The position numbers and the translations under genes are program-made. Of a DNA stretch of 64,000 bases, positions 47,570 through 59,468 are shown piece by piece. The notes beneath the pieces are model-generated. The model had not been told where the DNA came from. It made no database searches and was given only the letters and a program-made list of their open reading frames with translations. The DNA comes from Curvularia sp. ZM96 (Eukaryota; Ascomycota; Dothideomycetes; Pleosporales; Pleosporaceae), in assembly GCA_022457065.1 (NCBI GenBank), contig JAJGBQ010000001.1, positions 7,688,001-7,752,000 on the forward strand, given 5' to 3'. Positions within the stretch are counted from its first letter, which is position 1; each line of letters starts with the position of its first letter.

Positions 47570-49380
47570 TCAATGGCCTGAATCGCTTACACGCCTCCTG
47601 CGTCCGCGACTACCACCTTCTGGACGCTGAGCGAGCACGTCGCGGAGTTGAGGATCGTCTTTGTCTTTGTCGGGGTGATGTACGCGCACATGCCTGTAGT
47701 TACTGCATTAGCATAGCACGCACAAACTCTTGTCAAATCAAACCCACCTCTGTAGATTATCTGGCCTGGGGTACTTGTGTTCACGGTCTGGACAAAACGG
47801 ACATACGTAGCCTGGCGACTGGTGCACCAGGCCGTGCCGTATCATCTCATTCTTTCTCTTGAAGCCTTTGCCGCCCTCACCCCTCGGGCAGTCTTTTACA
47901 GGACAATAATGTGGGCGGTTCGATGAATGCACGTTTGTATGTGAACTATCCTTGTCAGCCTACATGCCAAGTGAAAGAATTGGCTAGTGCAGAATACTCA
48001 CTTCAAAAGGTACTGTGTCTGGAAAGGAGCAGCAGTGCAGCCTGGGTGGTCACACTTGAAAGAACCGGTGGCATGTGAGGGGATGCTTGGTGGTAGGCCG
48101 GAGCCTACTGGAGGGGGCAATACTCGCGAGGCAAGTGCACCATCCAAGCTCATGTGTCGTGGGCGTTGCTCAATGGGGGTTGGCTGTGTGGCAGGACTCA
48201 GGCCATCTGAGCTTTGGTAGCTTTCACTCGACGCCGAGTGCAGTGTATTGTACGGGGCGCAGTCAGACGCTGCGTGTGAGGGTCGTCGAGAATCTCCAAA
48301 AGCACCTCCACCTGCTGTCCTCAGAAACAAATCGCCGCGTTGGGGTGGTTCGTTGGCGCTCATGGGAGACGACGCATTTAGTGACGAAGCGCTCAAGGAA
48401 GCGCCGCTCAGCGAAGTAAAGGGCGTGGCAGGCGAGTGTGAGCTGATGGACAATTGCCGCACTCTAGATGTCGGTGACTGTCCGACCGAGGACACGGATT
48501 GCCGTTGGGAGAAGCTGTTGGCTCTGTTTGCCTCGTGGTCACTCGACGCTGAGCGTGCGATATCATCCATGTGTCTGAAAGAAGGCAATTGCTGAACTGG
48601 TGAAGCAGCCGAGCCATCGCGTGCAGGAGATGGAGCCTGGAGTGCTGGAAGCGTGTCTGTGGAGAATGCCCTTGGCTGTGGGATGGTCAATTGCCGGAGT
48701 CCGGGCGATGTTGATGAGTTGATTTCTCGTGAGGCGCCGTTTGTCAGACCGCCAATCTGCTGGCTGGGCAGCTTCAACGACGTATTCGAGACTGCAGAAG
48801 CGCTAGACAAAGAGCGGTGCATTCCATCTGATGTTATGAGCACCGAAGATGCCTGGGACGGGCGTCTGTCTGCTAGCAAGCCGATGGGCCTAAGGTTAAA
48901 GTCGTCCTCGAGAACTGAGTCGCGATGCGTAGCGGTGGCTTTTGGGTTGAGCCTCGAGTCGAAGGGTTCGTGTACAGTGTGTTGCACCATGGATTGAAGA
49001 CGGGCTGAGGCGGAATTGGCACCATTCAAGGTGGTCGGCGCCATGACCACGGCAGGGGACTCGACCTCCATTTCGCTGCCAGAGTCGGTATCACAATTTA
49101 GGGCTTGTTCGCTTGCTCTCTGTGCAATGTCCGGTCGGTTCGGATCCATTTCCCGGAGGAGGACCAGGTCACCTTGGGTAGGCCGTGCTCGGAACCTGTG
49201 TCGATGAAGGCCCTTTTGATTGTGAGAATGGTCGGGGCCTTGTCGGTCTGTGAAGGGAGCTGATGCAGTGACAATGGGCGGTGGGGTCGGGGAAGGCGTT
49301 GTTTTTACCACGACTGCTGTTAAACCAGGCGATTTCAAAACTGCGTCGTCGTCTGCGTAGTAATCGCTATGGTTCAGCAT
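47570..49380 (-). CDS. C2H2 zinc-finger transcription factor (three fingers)
   Basis: Exons 49380..48002, 47945..47748 and 47693..47570 (introns of 56 and 54 bases) encode 566 residues. The first 440 are Ser/Pro/Ala-rich and probably disordered. Three fingers follow, each interrupted or closely flanked by a splice: finger 1 Cys443, Cys448, His462, His466; finger 2 Cys474, Cys479, His497, His501 (with GGKGFKRKNEMIRHGLVH); finger 3 Cys508, Cys511, His527, His531 (VCPFCPDREHKYPRPDNLQR). Intron 1 sits inside finger 1 and intron 2 inside finger 3. The tail is basic (GGSRGRRRR). The finger block looks strongly conserved among filamentous ascomycetes, so a nuclear sequence-specific regulator is likely, but I cannot name the orthologue. 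The ATG at 49380 is the first in frame. Confidence 0.88.
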
Positions 49381-50958
49381 TGGGAAAGTGAAGGGTGCAA
49401 AATGCAAAGAAGGGCAAGTGGTGCGAGCGGGCCGAGGGAAAATATTATCCCAAAGACCGTTCGGCGAATGCGCCCAGGGAAAGGCCTAGGCAGCGGTGGT
49501 GGGAGCGGGTAATACAGCAAGACCAGTCTTTGATGGCTGTCTGTGCGCGAGTCAGCATGACCAGACGGTGCATTCTTCTGGCGATGAAAAGGCAGATGCA
49601 GCGAGCATAGACGACGGAAAGGAAAAGCAAAAATTGGCGGGCGGTGGGAGTTGTGTGTGTGTGTGTCGAGGCGGGCTCAGTTGGATGCGGCCGAGGTGGA
49701 GGTGGAGGCGGAGAAGGGTCCTAGCGAAGGAGGCTCGCAGCGCTATGGGGCGAGCAGGGATGGGCTGGTGGAGCACCAGACGTGATAGTCATGGGCGGCG
49801 GGCAGGCGCGAAAACAGGAAAGCCCAAGCTGGGGAATTATATGTGGAGAAGATGATGCAAAGTGCGGGTTTTGAAAAAAGGGACGGGCGAGGACGCGGCT
49901 CTGCGCGGTGAAAAACCTACCCGAGGGTGCCAGTGCGACGGCTCTTTTTCAGCCTCAAGGCGGTGTCCAGGACGTCTGCCGGCGGCAAACATGCACTCGC
50001 GGGCAGGGTGGCGGGCAGGCAGTCGGCGGGCGGGTTGCATAGACGACGGAGGGCGGGGAGCAGCGAGGCGGGCCAGGGTGGTGGTGGTGTCGCTGAGGTT
50101 GTCGAGGGCGCCGTTGTGGTCAGGACGTGCGAGGGACGGGGCGGGCAAGCTGTAGAAGAGGAGGAGGCTGATTGCGGGGGTTGTGGGCGGGTGTTGACTG
50201 GCCGGCGTGCCCTGCATGGCGAGGGAAAGGGCGGAACTTGGGTCGCAAGGCACGGGTTAGTAGGGCGCGAGCCGGGCGCAGTGCTACGCCCAGCGGGTTG
50301 GACTGGACTGGGCTGGGCTCGACGGGCGAAGAGGCGCAGCGAGCGCAGCAGCGCCGCGAGAGCGAGAGCGAGGCTCCAGTCCAATCCTCAGTTGAGCCTC
50401 TCCCACCAACCCCAAACGCCCGTGCCCTCCCCCGCTTTTGCAGCCGCTAGTCTGCCCAGGACCCCACACGCGAGCGCCAACTCCACGGGGTTTGGCCCAG
50501 AGCCTGCGGGAAAAAACAAAAAAAACAGACAGTCACAATTCAATGGCGCTGGACAAAGAACCTGCGTCGGCCCTTTTCCACACCACGCTCCCTCCTCTGC
50601 ACCCGCTGGCCACAAGTGCCGCCTGCCGGGGGGTCGGGCAACACCAAGGATGACGATGCTGGTGGTGGTGGTGGTGGTGGTGGTGGTGATGATGATGATG
50701 ATACATGCATGCGAAGAAACATGCGAAACAAAACCAGAAACAGAACAAAACAGGCGCGTGCCGATGCTGTCTTGTGCAGTTGCCGCCTGCTACTCTATTA
50801 CTGTGCCGCTGAGAAATGCTACCACACAGCCCGTACCCGATGCTCCACGCCGCCGCCGCCGCCGCCCTGCGCCGGTGCCTGTGTCACGTGGCCACCCACC
50901 GCCAGGGAAGCTGCAGCCCCTTCATCATCACCCACTCACCCGCCAATCACATGCCTCC
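49381..50958. other. 1.6-kb GC-rich intergenic region
   Basis: Upstream of the C2H2 regulator (-) and downstream of the aspartate/glutamate carrier (-). It is GC-rich with Gly/Arg-type codon runs, which produces a long but unconvincing plus-strand frame (49927-51045, non-ATG start, overlapping the carrier's last exon). A (GT)n run lies at 49651-49666 and a trinucleotide repeat at 50661-50702. Confidence 0.55.
50661..50702. repeat. Trinucleotide microsatellite (GGT)9(GAT)5
   Basis: Nine GGT units run directly into five GAT units. It is non-coding in the gene models used here, about 250 bases past the carrier gene's stop on the minus strand. Confidence 0.95.
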
Positions 50959-53301
50959 CTACGCCTCCGGTCTCCTACCGAATCCAGGGATCCCCGCGAA
51001 CTTTGCATCCTTGGGCATCTTGGGACGGCCAAAGTTCTCGTCTAGGTCAAGGATCACCTTGAGTGCGTTGCGGCTGCGGAGGTACGGCAGCGGTGCCTTT
51101 GCCTCTTCCAGGCCCACCGATGGCTCCAGGCTCGATGCGTCGCCGTGAGACGATCCCGGCATGGGCAGCGCTGTCAAACTTGTCAGTATCTTCCTTACAT
51201 GCCTGCATAGCCGCCCGTCGCCTACTCACCTCGCTGCAGAACTTCGTACCCAGCCAGCGTGAAGCCAAACTGGGGAGACGATCGCATAATACGCGCCGGT
51301 CCGCCCTTGAAGAACGCCTTGAACCCCTCCTCCTTCCAGATGGTCACAGCCGCGTGCCGCAGCCCAGTGTACGCAACCTCGCCCTTGCGCGCCTCCACCT
51401 GCAACCGCGTCTTGATCACGTCGCACGGCGTCGTAAAGTATGCTGCAGGCATACCCGCCATGGCTCCCGCAGTCAACATCTGCACCACGCCCAGCGACTT
51501 TTGCGGGCTCTCTCCAAAGAAGTCCTTCTTCAGATGGCTATACGTGGGGAAGTAGATGGCCGAGAAGGGAACTGCATCACATGTTAGTCTCGCGTTGTGC
51601 CTGCATCCAAGACCCCTACACACCATCACGCAGCAAGCAAGCACTGGCGCCCTTGTAGAGACCGACGAGACCTAGGTTTCGCACAATCCACATGGCCGAC
51701 CGCCGGGGAACTCCCTCGACGTTCTTCGACAGTTCTCCCTGCACTTGTAACCGGATCTTGACAATCTCGAGCGGGTTGGTAAACACCTGTAATGCTTCAC
51801 GTCAGCCTCGTGGACCCCTGGCTAGCCGCGCGGTAATCCCAGTGTCACGTACAACTTGGCAGGCACCCGCAGTTCCACCCGCCAACATCTCCGCGGGGAA
51901 CTTGATGTGGCCCGTTGACTTGTCCGTCAGCTTGCCTCGCACCAGGTCGTTGACCGTCAGCTTGATGGCCTTCTCCGGAGCCACTCCCACAAGCTGCGGA
52001 AGCACACCCGAGTAGAGGCCCTTGAATCCTTCGTTCTTGATCACCTTCTTGGCGCAGTCGAGCGAGTTCTTGTACAGGACCTGGCCCACACCCGAGCTTC
52101 TCTGGTTCTGCATCCTCGTCTTGACTAGATCGATGGGGTACACCATGAAAGCACCAAACGCACCAGCCAAGGATCCGAGCGCAAAGTGGTGAACAGATTC
52201 GAGCACGTCATGCCATATCGATTTGGTCGTCGCAAATACCTTCTGTCCTGCGTCAGCAACCGTGGCACCGGCCAGCGATCCAATCTTGTGCCACGACGGG
52301 TCCAGCACGCGAGCAAAATCTCGCAAGCCCAGCCGGCCAGAGGCCTCGTCCAAACCAGCAAAGTGAAACAGAATGTCTGCTTCCATAGGTGTGTAGAGGT
52401 TGAAGCGGCTGATGCGGGCTGCCTCGTTGAGAAAGTCGGTACGGGTAATCTTGCCGTCGGGGCTCTTCTGCGTGGCGTTGCGGATAATGAGCTCAATCAT
52501 GTCCATTTGCTGAATGACATTCTGGAAGGCGCGGACGTTGGCGTACGAGATCTTGCTACCGGTCGAAATATTGCACAGTGTGGGCAGATTCTCAAGCAGG
52601 TAGTCGGACAGCTTGTGGCTTGCAGTCTCGCGGATGATGCGCTGGAAGTCCTCGGGCTCAATGAAGCCATCCTGGTTCCTGTCAAAATACGTGAAGCCTT
52701 GACGCACTCGCTCGCCCTGCAGTCCGCGCAGCAACTGGGCAAACTGAGGATATGTCATGGTGTGCCTGTGTTTCTTGGAACCAATGTATAGAGCTGCCCA
52801 TTGGCCTTCCCAGTCAAAGGGCAGGCTGTCCTCAGTCTTGTGTGCCTTCCATGTCTGGTAGAACTCGTCAAAGTCAATATAGCCGGTGCGCCGCCGGTCG
52901 AAAAAGCGGAAAACAACTTCGTACTCGGCGTCGGGCTTTGCAAGCAGGTTCTGGAAGACGGACCAGTCGTGAATGCTGACCTTGCCCTTCTGATCGCGGT
53001 CGGCGACCTGGAAGAGGATACCATATTGGTATCGCTTGATCTTGTGCTAGCAGCGGTTGCGCTGTCAGTAAGGCAATACAACAACAAGTGGTGGAATCTA
53101 CAAGAACAAGACAACACTACTTACGTAGTCTTCGCCTTCTGGCGCGACGGCCGTGATGAACTCGTCCTCGTTGAGAAAGTACTCGCCCGACTCGTCCTTG
53201 TGGGCGTGCTTCATAAAGGCGGCGCGCGTGAGCTGGGACAGCTGGGGCTCCTCCGTACTGCCGAGGAGCACCTCGCGCACTTCTTCCTTGACAGATGCCA
53301 T
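50959..53301 (-). CDS. AGC1: Mitochondrial Ca2+-regulated aspartate/glutamate carrier
   Basis: Five exons, 53301..53125, 53046..51853, 51786..51624, 51571..51230 and 51170..50959, encode 695 residues (introns 78, 66, 52 and 59 bases). The N-terminal half is an EF-hand domain: the clearest loop is DRNQDGFIEPED (181-192), with weaker loops at DRDQKGKVSIHD (from 75) and FFDRRRTGYIDFDEF. The C-terminal half has the three mitochondrial-carrier repeats with signatures PIDLVKTR (363), PLEIVKIR (462) and PCDVIKTR (560). This layout is that of the aralar/citrin family, which exchanges aspartate for glutamate plus a proton across the inner membrane in the malate-aspartate shuttle. The C-terminal exon LPMPGSSHGDASS...DLDENFGRPK is typical of fungal members. 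It diverges from the phosphate symporter gene. Confidence 0.94.
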
Positions 53302-54807
53302 GGCGAGCGAGTAGACGGTCGTCCGGGGCTCAGCGAGTGCAATTGGCCTCGAGAGAAGTCGGGGAGGTCAGTGGAGGAGTGTGTTGAGTCAAGGCGACGT
53401 GAGGTGAGTCGGCCGGCACGCCGTCCGAGGAGTCGAGCTGGCGGCCAGGTTGCGAGCTCGGAGGTAAGCTAATTTTTAATCGCGGGCGATTGGCGGGGGT
53501 GACGGAAGAAGCGTGGGGAAGCACGCCCACGCGACAAAGTACCAGTTACTCGTCTTCTGCAGCCGCTCCTCTTGCATCCTGTTATTCACTGCCGCCAGCC
53601 TCGCTGCACAATTTTCCCTAGTCACCGTCATTTGCCGTGGTGTGTTCTACAAAGCCAACGCCCTGGCTCGCCTCATTACCGGGGTATATGACAATGACGC
53701 AACCAGGGTCGGTGCGCGCCTCACATCTCCCCTCGCAGTGTGGTGGGAAAAAGTAACAGTACTGTACTCCGTACATCAATGCCGCTGCTAATGCTGCAGC
53801 GTCAAGTACCGAATCTCTGTGTTACCAACGATCTCAAGCTACCCTAGGCTGTGCCGGCCATTTTCTATGATTGCCTGCTTTCCAGCCGCACGTGATCCTT
53901 TACAGCGGTGTTGGGCGTCCTGCATCATCACTAATTAGGGACTGACATCTCACCACCTGATCGTTCCACCATCTTACCATCGACATATGCAGACACGGTC
54001 CTGTACCGGCCATCTGAACCAGATCGGCAGCTTGATCATAGTCAGGGGCGAGCCCGGAAACCATGGCCTAGACAAGCAAAACGACGAGCGATGCCGCTTT
54101 TAAAGTGCGGCAAGCCTAAGTACGCTTGAACGCGAACCCTTTTCGCACTTCGTGCCAAGCCATGACGATACCAAAACAGAGGCCCAGATAAACCCGCTCA
54201 CCACCCCTCGCAGCTTGTTCTCGCACGTTAACAGCCATCACTGGACACTGCCATGTCACCTGGGAGCTTTGATTCGATGTAACATGTTCTGGGCAGTGGC
54301 TTCCAGTTATGCTGTTCGCGCCGTCTTGGGTCACAATCTCCTTCGGGCATCGTTCACTCCAATCCAACAAACTCAACAGCAATAGGAAGGCTGTGTTGCA
54401 TATTTCGGCGCATGCGAAGTCTCGACATCCAACTGCTCTTGTGCGTGCCTACATATTCCACGCCTATTGGTTATCAGAGTTGCAGGCTGCGCAACGTCCA
54501 AGGCGGAGACAAGAGAGCGGAATCTCTGGGCAAGTCTCATGCACTTGGCGGAACCTATCCACGCGCAGGAACGAACCTTCGATACGGCATTCCAATGGCT
54601 GAACATCAACCAACTCCAAGACATCCCGTGACTTGGTGCTCGGCAGTCGTGCTGACACTCTGGGCGAATCTTGTCATTCTCCACCTGCCATGCTGCTCTT
54701 GGCATCGCTCATGGGCTCCATGTAAATTCTGTTCATATATATAAGAATGACTAGGTTTCTGGTACCCTGGGTCTTGTCAACGACAGTTCCATATCTACAC
54801 CGTCAAG
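53302..54807. promoter_or_regulatory. Divergent promoter region of AGC1 and PHO89
   Basis: The 1.5 kb between two divergent ATGs. Two motifs match the core of Pho4/NUC-1 phosphate-response sites: CACGTG at 53889-53894 and CACGTT at 54224-54229, about 0.9 and 0.6 kb upstream of the phosphate symporter ATG. Both motifs are short enough to arise by chance, so the link is tentative. No gene was found in this stretch. Confidence 0.35.
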
Positions 54808-56793
54808 ATGGCGTCTTCAGCGACGGCAAAATATGACTGGATTCTCGCAATCACCACCATTGCCTTTGTCTTCTCTGCCTTTGGTAACGGTGCTAATGAT
54901 GTCGCCAATGCCTATGCGAGTAAGCAACAACGGACCCATGCACATCGCAACAATGCCAACTGACCATCAACACAGCCTCTGTCGCGGCCCGCACCTTGAC
55001 CATGATCCAGGTCGGGCCCCTTGCCATCATCACCGAGTTCGTTGGTGCTGTTGCACTCGGGGCTCGTGTGACTTCGACCATCAAGAATGGTATCATCGAC
55101 ATCAACCGCTTTGAGGGCCACCCAGGTGCGCTCATGCTGGTCATGTGTTGCGCTGGTGAGAACATACAATACCATAATCGTCGAGATGCCAGGCTAACAA
55201 CCCCCAAGAGGTCGGTAGTGCGACTTGGTTGATGCTTGCCACCCACTGGGGTATGCCCGTCTCAACTACACAGACTATTGTTGGCGCCATCGTCGGAGCC
55301 GGCTTCGCCAGTCAAACCGATGCCAAATGGGGGTGGGAGTCCGGTTCGGTATCCCAAGTCGCCGCCTCCTGGGCCATTGCACCCTTGATCGCTGCTGCCT
55401 TTTCAGCCATCATTTTCGGTACAGTCAAGTACTTGGTTCTCGAGCGAAAGGACCCGTTCAAGAATGCCATGCGCGCCATCCCCTTCTACTTCGCTCTAAC
55501 GGGGGCTATCCTTGCCCTCTTCATCGTCGTCGAAGCTCCTACTGCACCATCACTCGAGGAATTTGGTGCCGGAAAGGCCTGTGGTATCGTCCTAGGCGTC
55601 TTTTTTGGATGTTTGATCCTCTGCTATGTCTGCTTTGTGCCTTTCTTCAAACGCAAGTTGATTATGAAGGACCCTCGCGTTCGCATTTGGCACGTTGTTC
55701 TCGGCCCCAAACTCCTTAACGAGAATACCCATCTTTTCTGGCCTGGCAAGGGCAACGAATACGTTACCAACTACTATGCCGACGCCTATGGTAAGGTCCG
55801 TGCTGGTGGTGCACAGGACGATAACAACACTACCAAGGAGCCCGCCCAAGACGATAGCATCAGCAAGGTCGGCAACGGTTCTTCATCTGGATCTGCGAAA
55901 CAAAGCAACGATGGAGTCCTACCAAGTGACCCTGAAAAGCCGCGTTTGGAAGAGACATCCGAAGCCCCTGCACAACTTTCTCGGAAGAAGCCCGAGCCAT
56001 ACGAGCGCTGGATCCTTCCTGTCAAGCATCTCTCTTGGGCCAACCCTAAGAGGTGGTGGAACTACACCAAATTCGCGTTTCTTCAGGGAGTCACTCGCGA
56101 TGTTATTACTCACGACAATGACTTGCTTCGCGCAATCCACTCCAAGGCCAAACGCTACGATGTTCGCGTTGAACATCTCTGGACCTACTGCCAAGGTAAG
56201 AGATACATGTACGAAATGCAGATGAGGCATACACTAACTTCGTACCTACAAATCTGCAGTTGTCTCTGCTATGATGATGTCTATTGCACACGGTTCCAAC
56301 GACGTGGCAAATGCTGTTGGCCCTTGGTCTGCCGTATACCAGACCTTTAGGGCCGGCGAAGTAGCCACCAAATCCGGCACTCCCATCTTCATGTTGATTG
56401 TCGCTGGTTTTTTGCTTGGTCTCGGATTCTGGTTCTACGGCTACCACATTGTCCGTGCACTCGGTAACAAGATCACCCAAATGTCACCTACTCGTGGTTT
56501 TTCGGTCGAGTTGGGCGCTGCCGTCACTGTACTGCTGGCCTCGAGGCTTGGACTGCCCGTGTCAACTACCCAGTGCTTGACTGGCTCGGCAGTTGGTGTC
56601 GCCTTGATGAACTACGATCTTGGTGCCGTCAATTGGCGCCAGATTGTTTTCATCTTCTCTGGATGGGTACGTCTCTATGAAAAAACCACAGGTTTATATC
56701 TTTGCTAACATGGCGTAGGTCCTTACTCTTCCCGTCGCTGGTCTTATCTCCGGTCTCCTCTGCCTCATGGCACTCAACACCCCTCATTTCTAA
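54808..56793 (+). CDS. PHO89: Na+/phosphate symporter, PiT family (Pho89-like)
   Basis: Five exons, 54808..54919, 54976..55155, 55209..56195, 56260..56666 and 56719..56793, encode 586 residues. PiT proteins carry two inverted copies of a signature: here GNGANDVANAYATSVAAR (from residue 26; a splice falls within the Thr codon) and GSNDVANAVGPWSAVYQTF, each followed by a PVSTTQ element (GMPVSTTQTIVG and GLPVSTTQCLTGSAVG). About 12 membrane helices are visible with a long Ser/Pro/Lys-rich cytosolic loop between residues about 270 and 370. The family (yeast Pho89, Neurospora Pho-4) imports phosphate with sodium at the plasma membrane and is normally induced by phosphate starvation. All introns are 53-64 bases and keep frame. 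Possible CACGTG/CACGTT sites lie upstream. Confidence 0.94.
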
Positions 56794-57729
56794 ACTAGGT
56801 GTTTGTCCTCTGCTCTTGGAATCTTCAGTATAGCTTCACGCGCTACGAGGATTTTTAATAATATTGTCGAAGAAACATAATATCTGTCAAGATATGCAAT
56901 TTTGTTTGCTGTAGATTAATCAAAAGTGTTTCGTTGCACACGCCTTTAATGCGCCGACTACTTGACGAATTGGAGACACCGCAAGCGTGCAAGTGAAATA
57001 GATTACTTCATCTTTACCAATTTCTATATTTTAAGATAGGCGCTAAGCTCGACCTTTTTTTTTGGAGCAACGCGACACAAACGTTGTGTTTCAGCATGTG
57101 ATAGGCGGATGCGGGCCGTGACGATCATAGGGGCTTTCACTATTGCGGGCGGGGGCCGTTGTACCCAGTGATGTGTTCTCGGTTCATCTTGTTCAGCTGT
57201 CAAAAGTGGCGAAAATGCTGCCATGACATCATTGGCAGTAATTGTATGGGCCTGTTCTTTGTCAGAAGTGTTACGACTGGGCTTGGCACTAGTAATGTGG
57301 CTCGGCCTCGGAGTACCTGACAGCCACAACATATGTACGTAGTGGAACGCTCACAGAGCTCCGCGGATAATACCCTATGATGCGTTTGTTCGTTACTGTT
57401 GTCATTGCTTCAGACAGTATATTCAAGGACTCACTTCTCCACTCCTGCACCCTCCACGTCACCCCTAGCCACACAACCTATAGCAGACATACAGTACCGC
57501 CTCAACAAGACGCAATCAAGCATGTAGATTCTCATTTCGCATGGGTTGTATTGCGGGATATGGATTTTTGAACGGTGGTAATACCAGTGTTACGAAACTT
57601 AGTCGTCATAGTTGCCCCACCAATACAAATCACTATGATGTACCTTCAGCCATCTACACTTAGTATATCATTCAGCCGTTGATCAGTTCAAATCAAGCAT
57701 ACTTTCAGACTCTCCGAAATACTACCATC
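56794..57729. other. Intergenic region
   Basis: 0.94 kb between the phosphate symporter and the reticulon-like gene, both on the plus strand. It has a T-run near 57057 and AT-rich flanks. No gene or repeat with support was seen. Confidence 0.55.
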
Positions 57730-59378
57730 ATGAGTACGCAAAACGTTATCGTCGTGCCAGTCGAAGGTGGTGCTAGCCACCAATCTGGTCAGGATCAATC
57801 AGAGAGTAAGCCAGAGGCACTAGCAATATGTCGATACAATGATTGCTGATATTCTTTCTGCAATCTAGTTGCCTCAACCATTCAACAAGCCTTGCATGAG
57901 AAAGCACACCCGAAGCAGGAAGAACCTGGACCTTTCAAGCAGATTATAGGTGCGAGGAGCCAGACGCACGAGATATTCGAACTGATACTAATGGTGCTGC
58001 AGCTAATCAAGAGTCACTCTACCAGTACATCAACGTAGGTTCATCGTTCTACATCATGCTATATACCGTCCCTAATACATTCTCGGTAGTGGAATGACCC
58101 GGTCCGTACACTCGGCTCATATGTCGGCGCCCTCAGCCTCCTGTTTGGCGCACACTATCTCCCCCTTACTCAGATGGTTCTCAAAGGAGGAGTGACCGCA
58201 CTTGGATGTAAGTTCCCGCATGTAAAGAATCCTGGTTGAGTACAGGACTAACACAAGCCGATCAGTGGTATCAGTGACAGAGTCCGCCAGCCGAATGTTG
58301 GGCAACCGCTCTTTGTCCTCTCAGCTACGGCCGAGAGAGTACAAGACATTCCCTGAATCAACTCTCAACGCTACACTTAAGGACATTCATGACTTTGTTC
58401 AGTACGCTGCTGTGCAAGTTCAAAGGATTGTCTTTGGTCAGGATTTGCAAAAGACTTTTGTGGTAGGTTGTCCCTCTACCTATTGCCTTTCTTTCCAACT
58501 GGCACACGCAGTAGTCTTTATAGATGAATCCTCGGCTGACCATTCAACAGTCATTCCTCAGTCTGACTGCCTTGTACTGGCTCGTCAAAGCCGTCTCTCC
58601 TTTCTGGCTAGCCGTAATGGCCCTGACCTCAATCTACATCGCTCCTCTCCTCGCTTCGCCACGAGGCCGAGAAGTCATCCGAGACGCAGGCACACAAGCT
58701 CAGGAACTGGCCAGTACGGCTACCCAAAAAGGGCGTATGGCGGCGCACGATGCAAGTGCCAATGCTCAAAAACTTGCTAGCGCTGCCACAGAAAGCGGAC
58801 GCGCAGCTATCAACGATGCCAGCGCGCGCGTCGGATCACTTGCAAATAGCACCAAGGAGACAGGACGTGCAGCAACTAACAGCATTACCTCCAGCGCTCA
58901 GAACTTGGCCAACCAAGGCAACGACCTCGCTCAAAAGGGTAAAAACACAGCGTCCAATCTGTCCGAGCAAGCCAGAGATGCCGCATCCCACACCTCTGAG
59001 TCCGTGACCAGCAGCGTCAAATCCGCACAACAAATGGGTTCAAAAGCTACCCAGAAGACCGCTAACGCCGCCAACGAGGCCACCACCAACGTCTCCTCCT
59101 CTTCCTCTTTTTCACCCAACAACAACAACAATACTGGGTCTTCACTCCGCGGCCCTGAAGGCGACCGTGCCACTCCCCGCGGCACAGCTCATCACGACGC
59201 CTCACACTATGATACTCGCCAGCAACACGGCACCGCCTCATCCAACCCGGCTTTCACCTCCGCCACGGTAACGGATCCAAACACTCACCATCCAGGTGTT
59301 ATGTACACGACGGCGAGAGATGAGATGGTTGAGCGCAGTGTGTTGGACAGGCCGCGTGGGGTGGCGGGGACGGTATGA
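57730..59378 (+). CDS. Reticulon-like ER membrane protein with repetitive LEA-like tail
   Basis: Six predicted exons, 57730..57805, 57869..57949, 58003..58034, 58090..58207, 58266..58462 and 58551..59378, encode 443 residues. The reticulon domain starts YINWNDPVRTLGSYVGALSL, with a first hydrophobic hairpin (about 64-110) and a second (about 168-205: FLSLTALYWLVKAVSPFWLA). Reticulons sit in the ER membrane as hairpins and bend it into tubules. Residues 206-443 are a hydrophilic Ala/Ser/Thr/Gln-rich tail with a loose 11-to-15-residue repeat (AQKLASAATESGRAAINDAS; ARVGSLANSTKETGRAATNS; AQNLANQGNDLAQKGKN), like LEA or amphipathic-helix repeats, ending in an Asn run and a disordered end. The exon of 32 bases is short but keeps frame and the Trp-x-Asp-Pro motif. 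No stop-free single frame exists upstream of 58524, so splicing is required. Confidence 0.82.
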
Positions 59379-59436
59379 GAGGGAAGGTCCGATGATGGTT
59401 TGACGTGTTTCACTGAGTGCTGAGTCGGTCGTTCTC

Positions 59437-59468
<32 letters not shown>

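Noticed and set aside
49927..51045. 372-codon plus-strand frame rich in Arg, Gly and Ala
   Set aside because: It has a non-ATG start and overlaps the last exon of the aspartate/glutamate carrier on the other strand. The composition reflects GC-rich low-complexity DNA.
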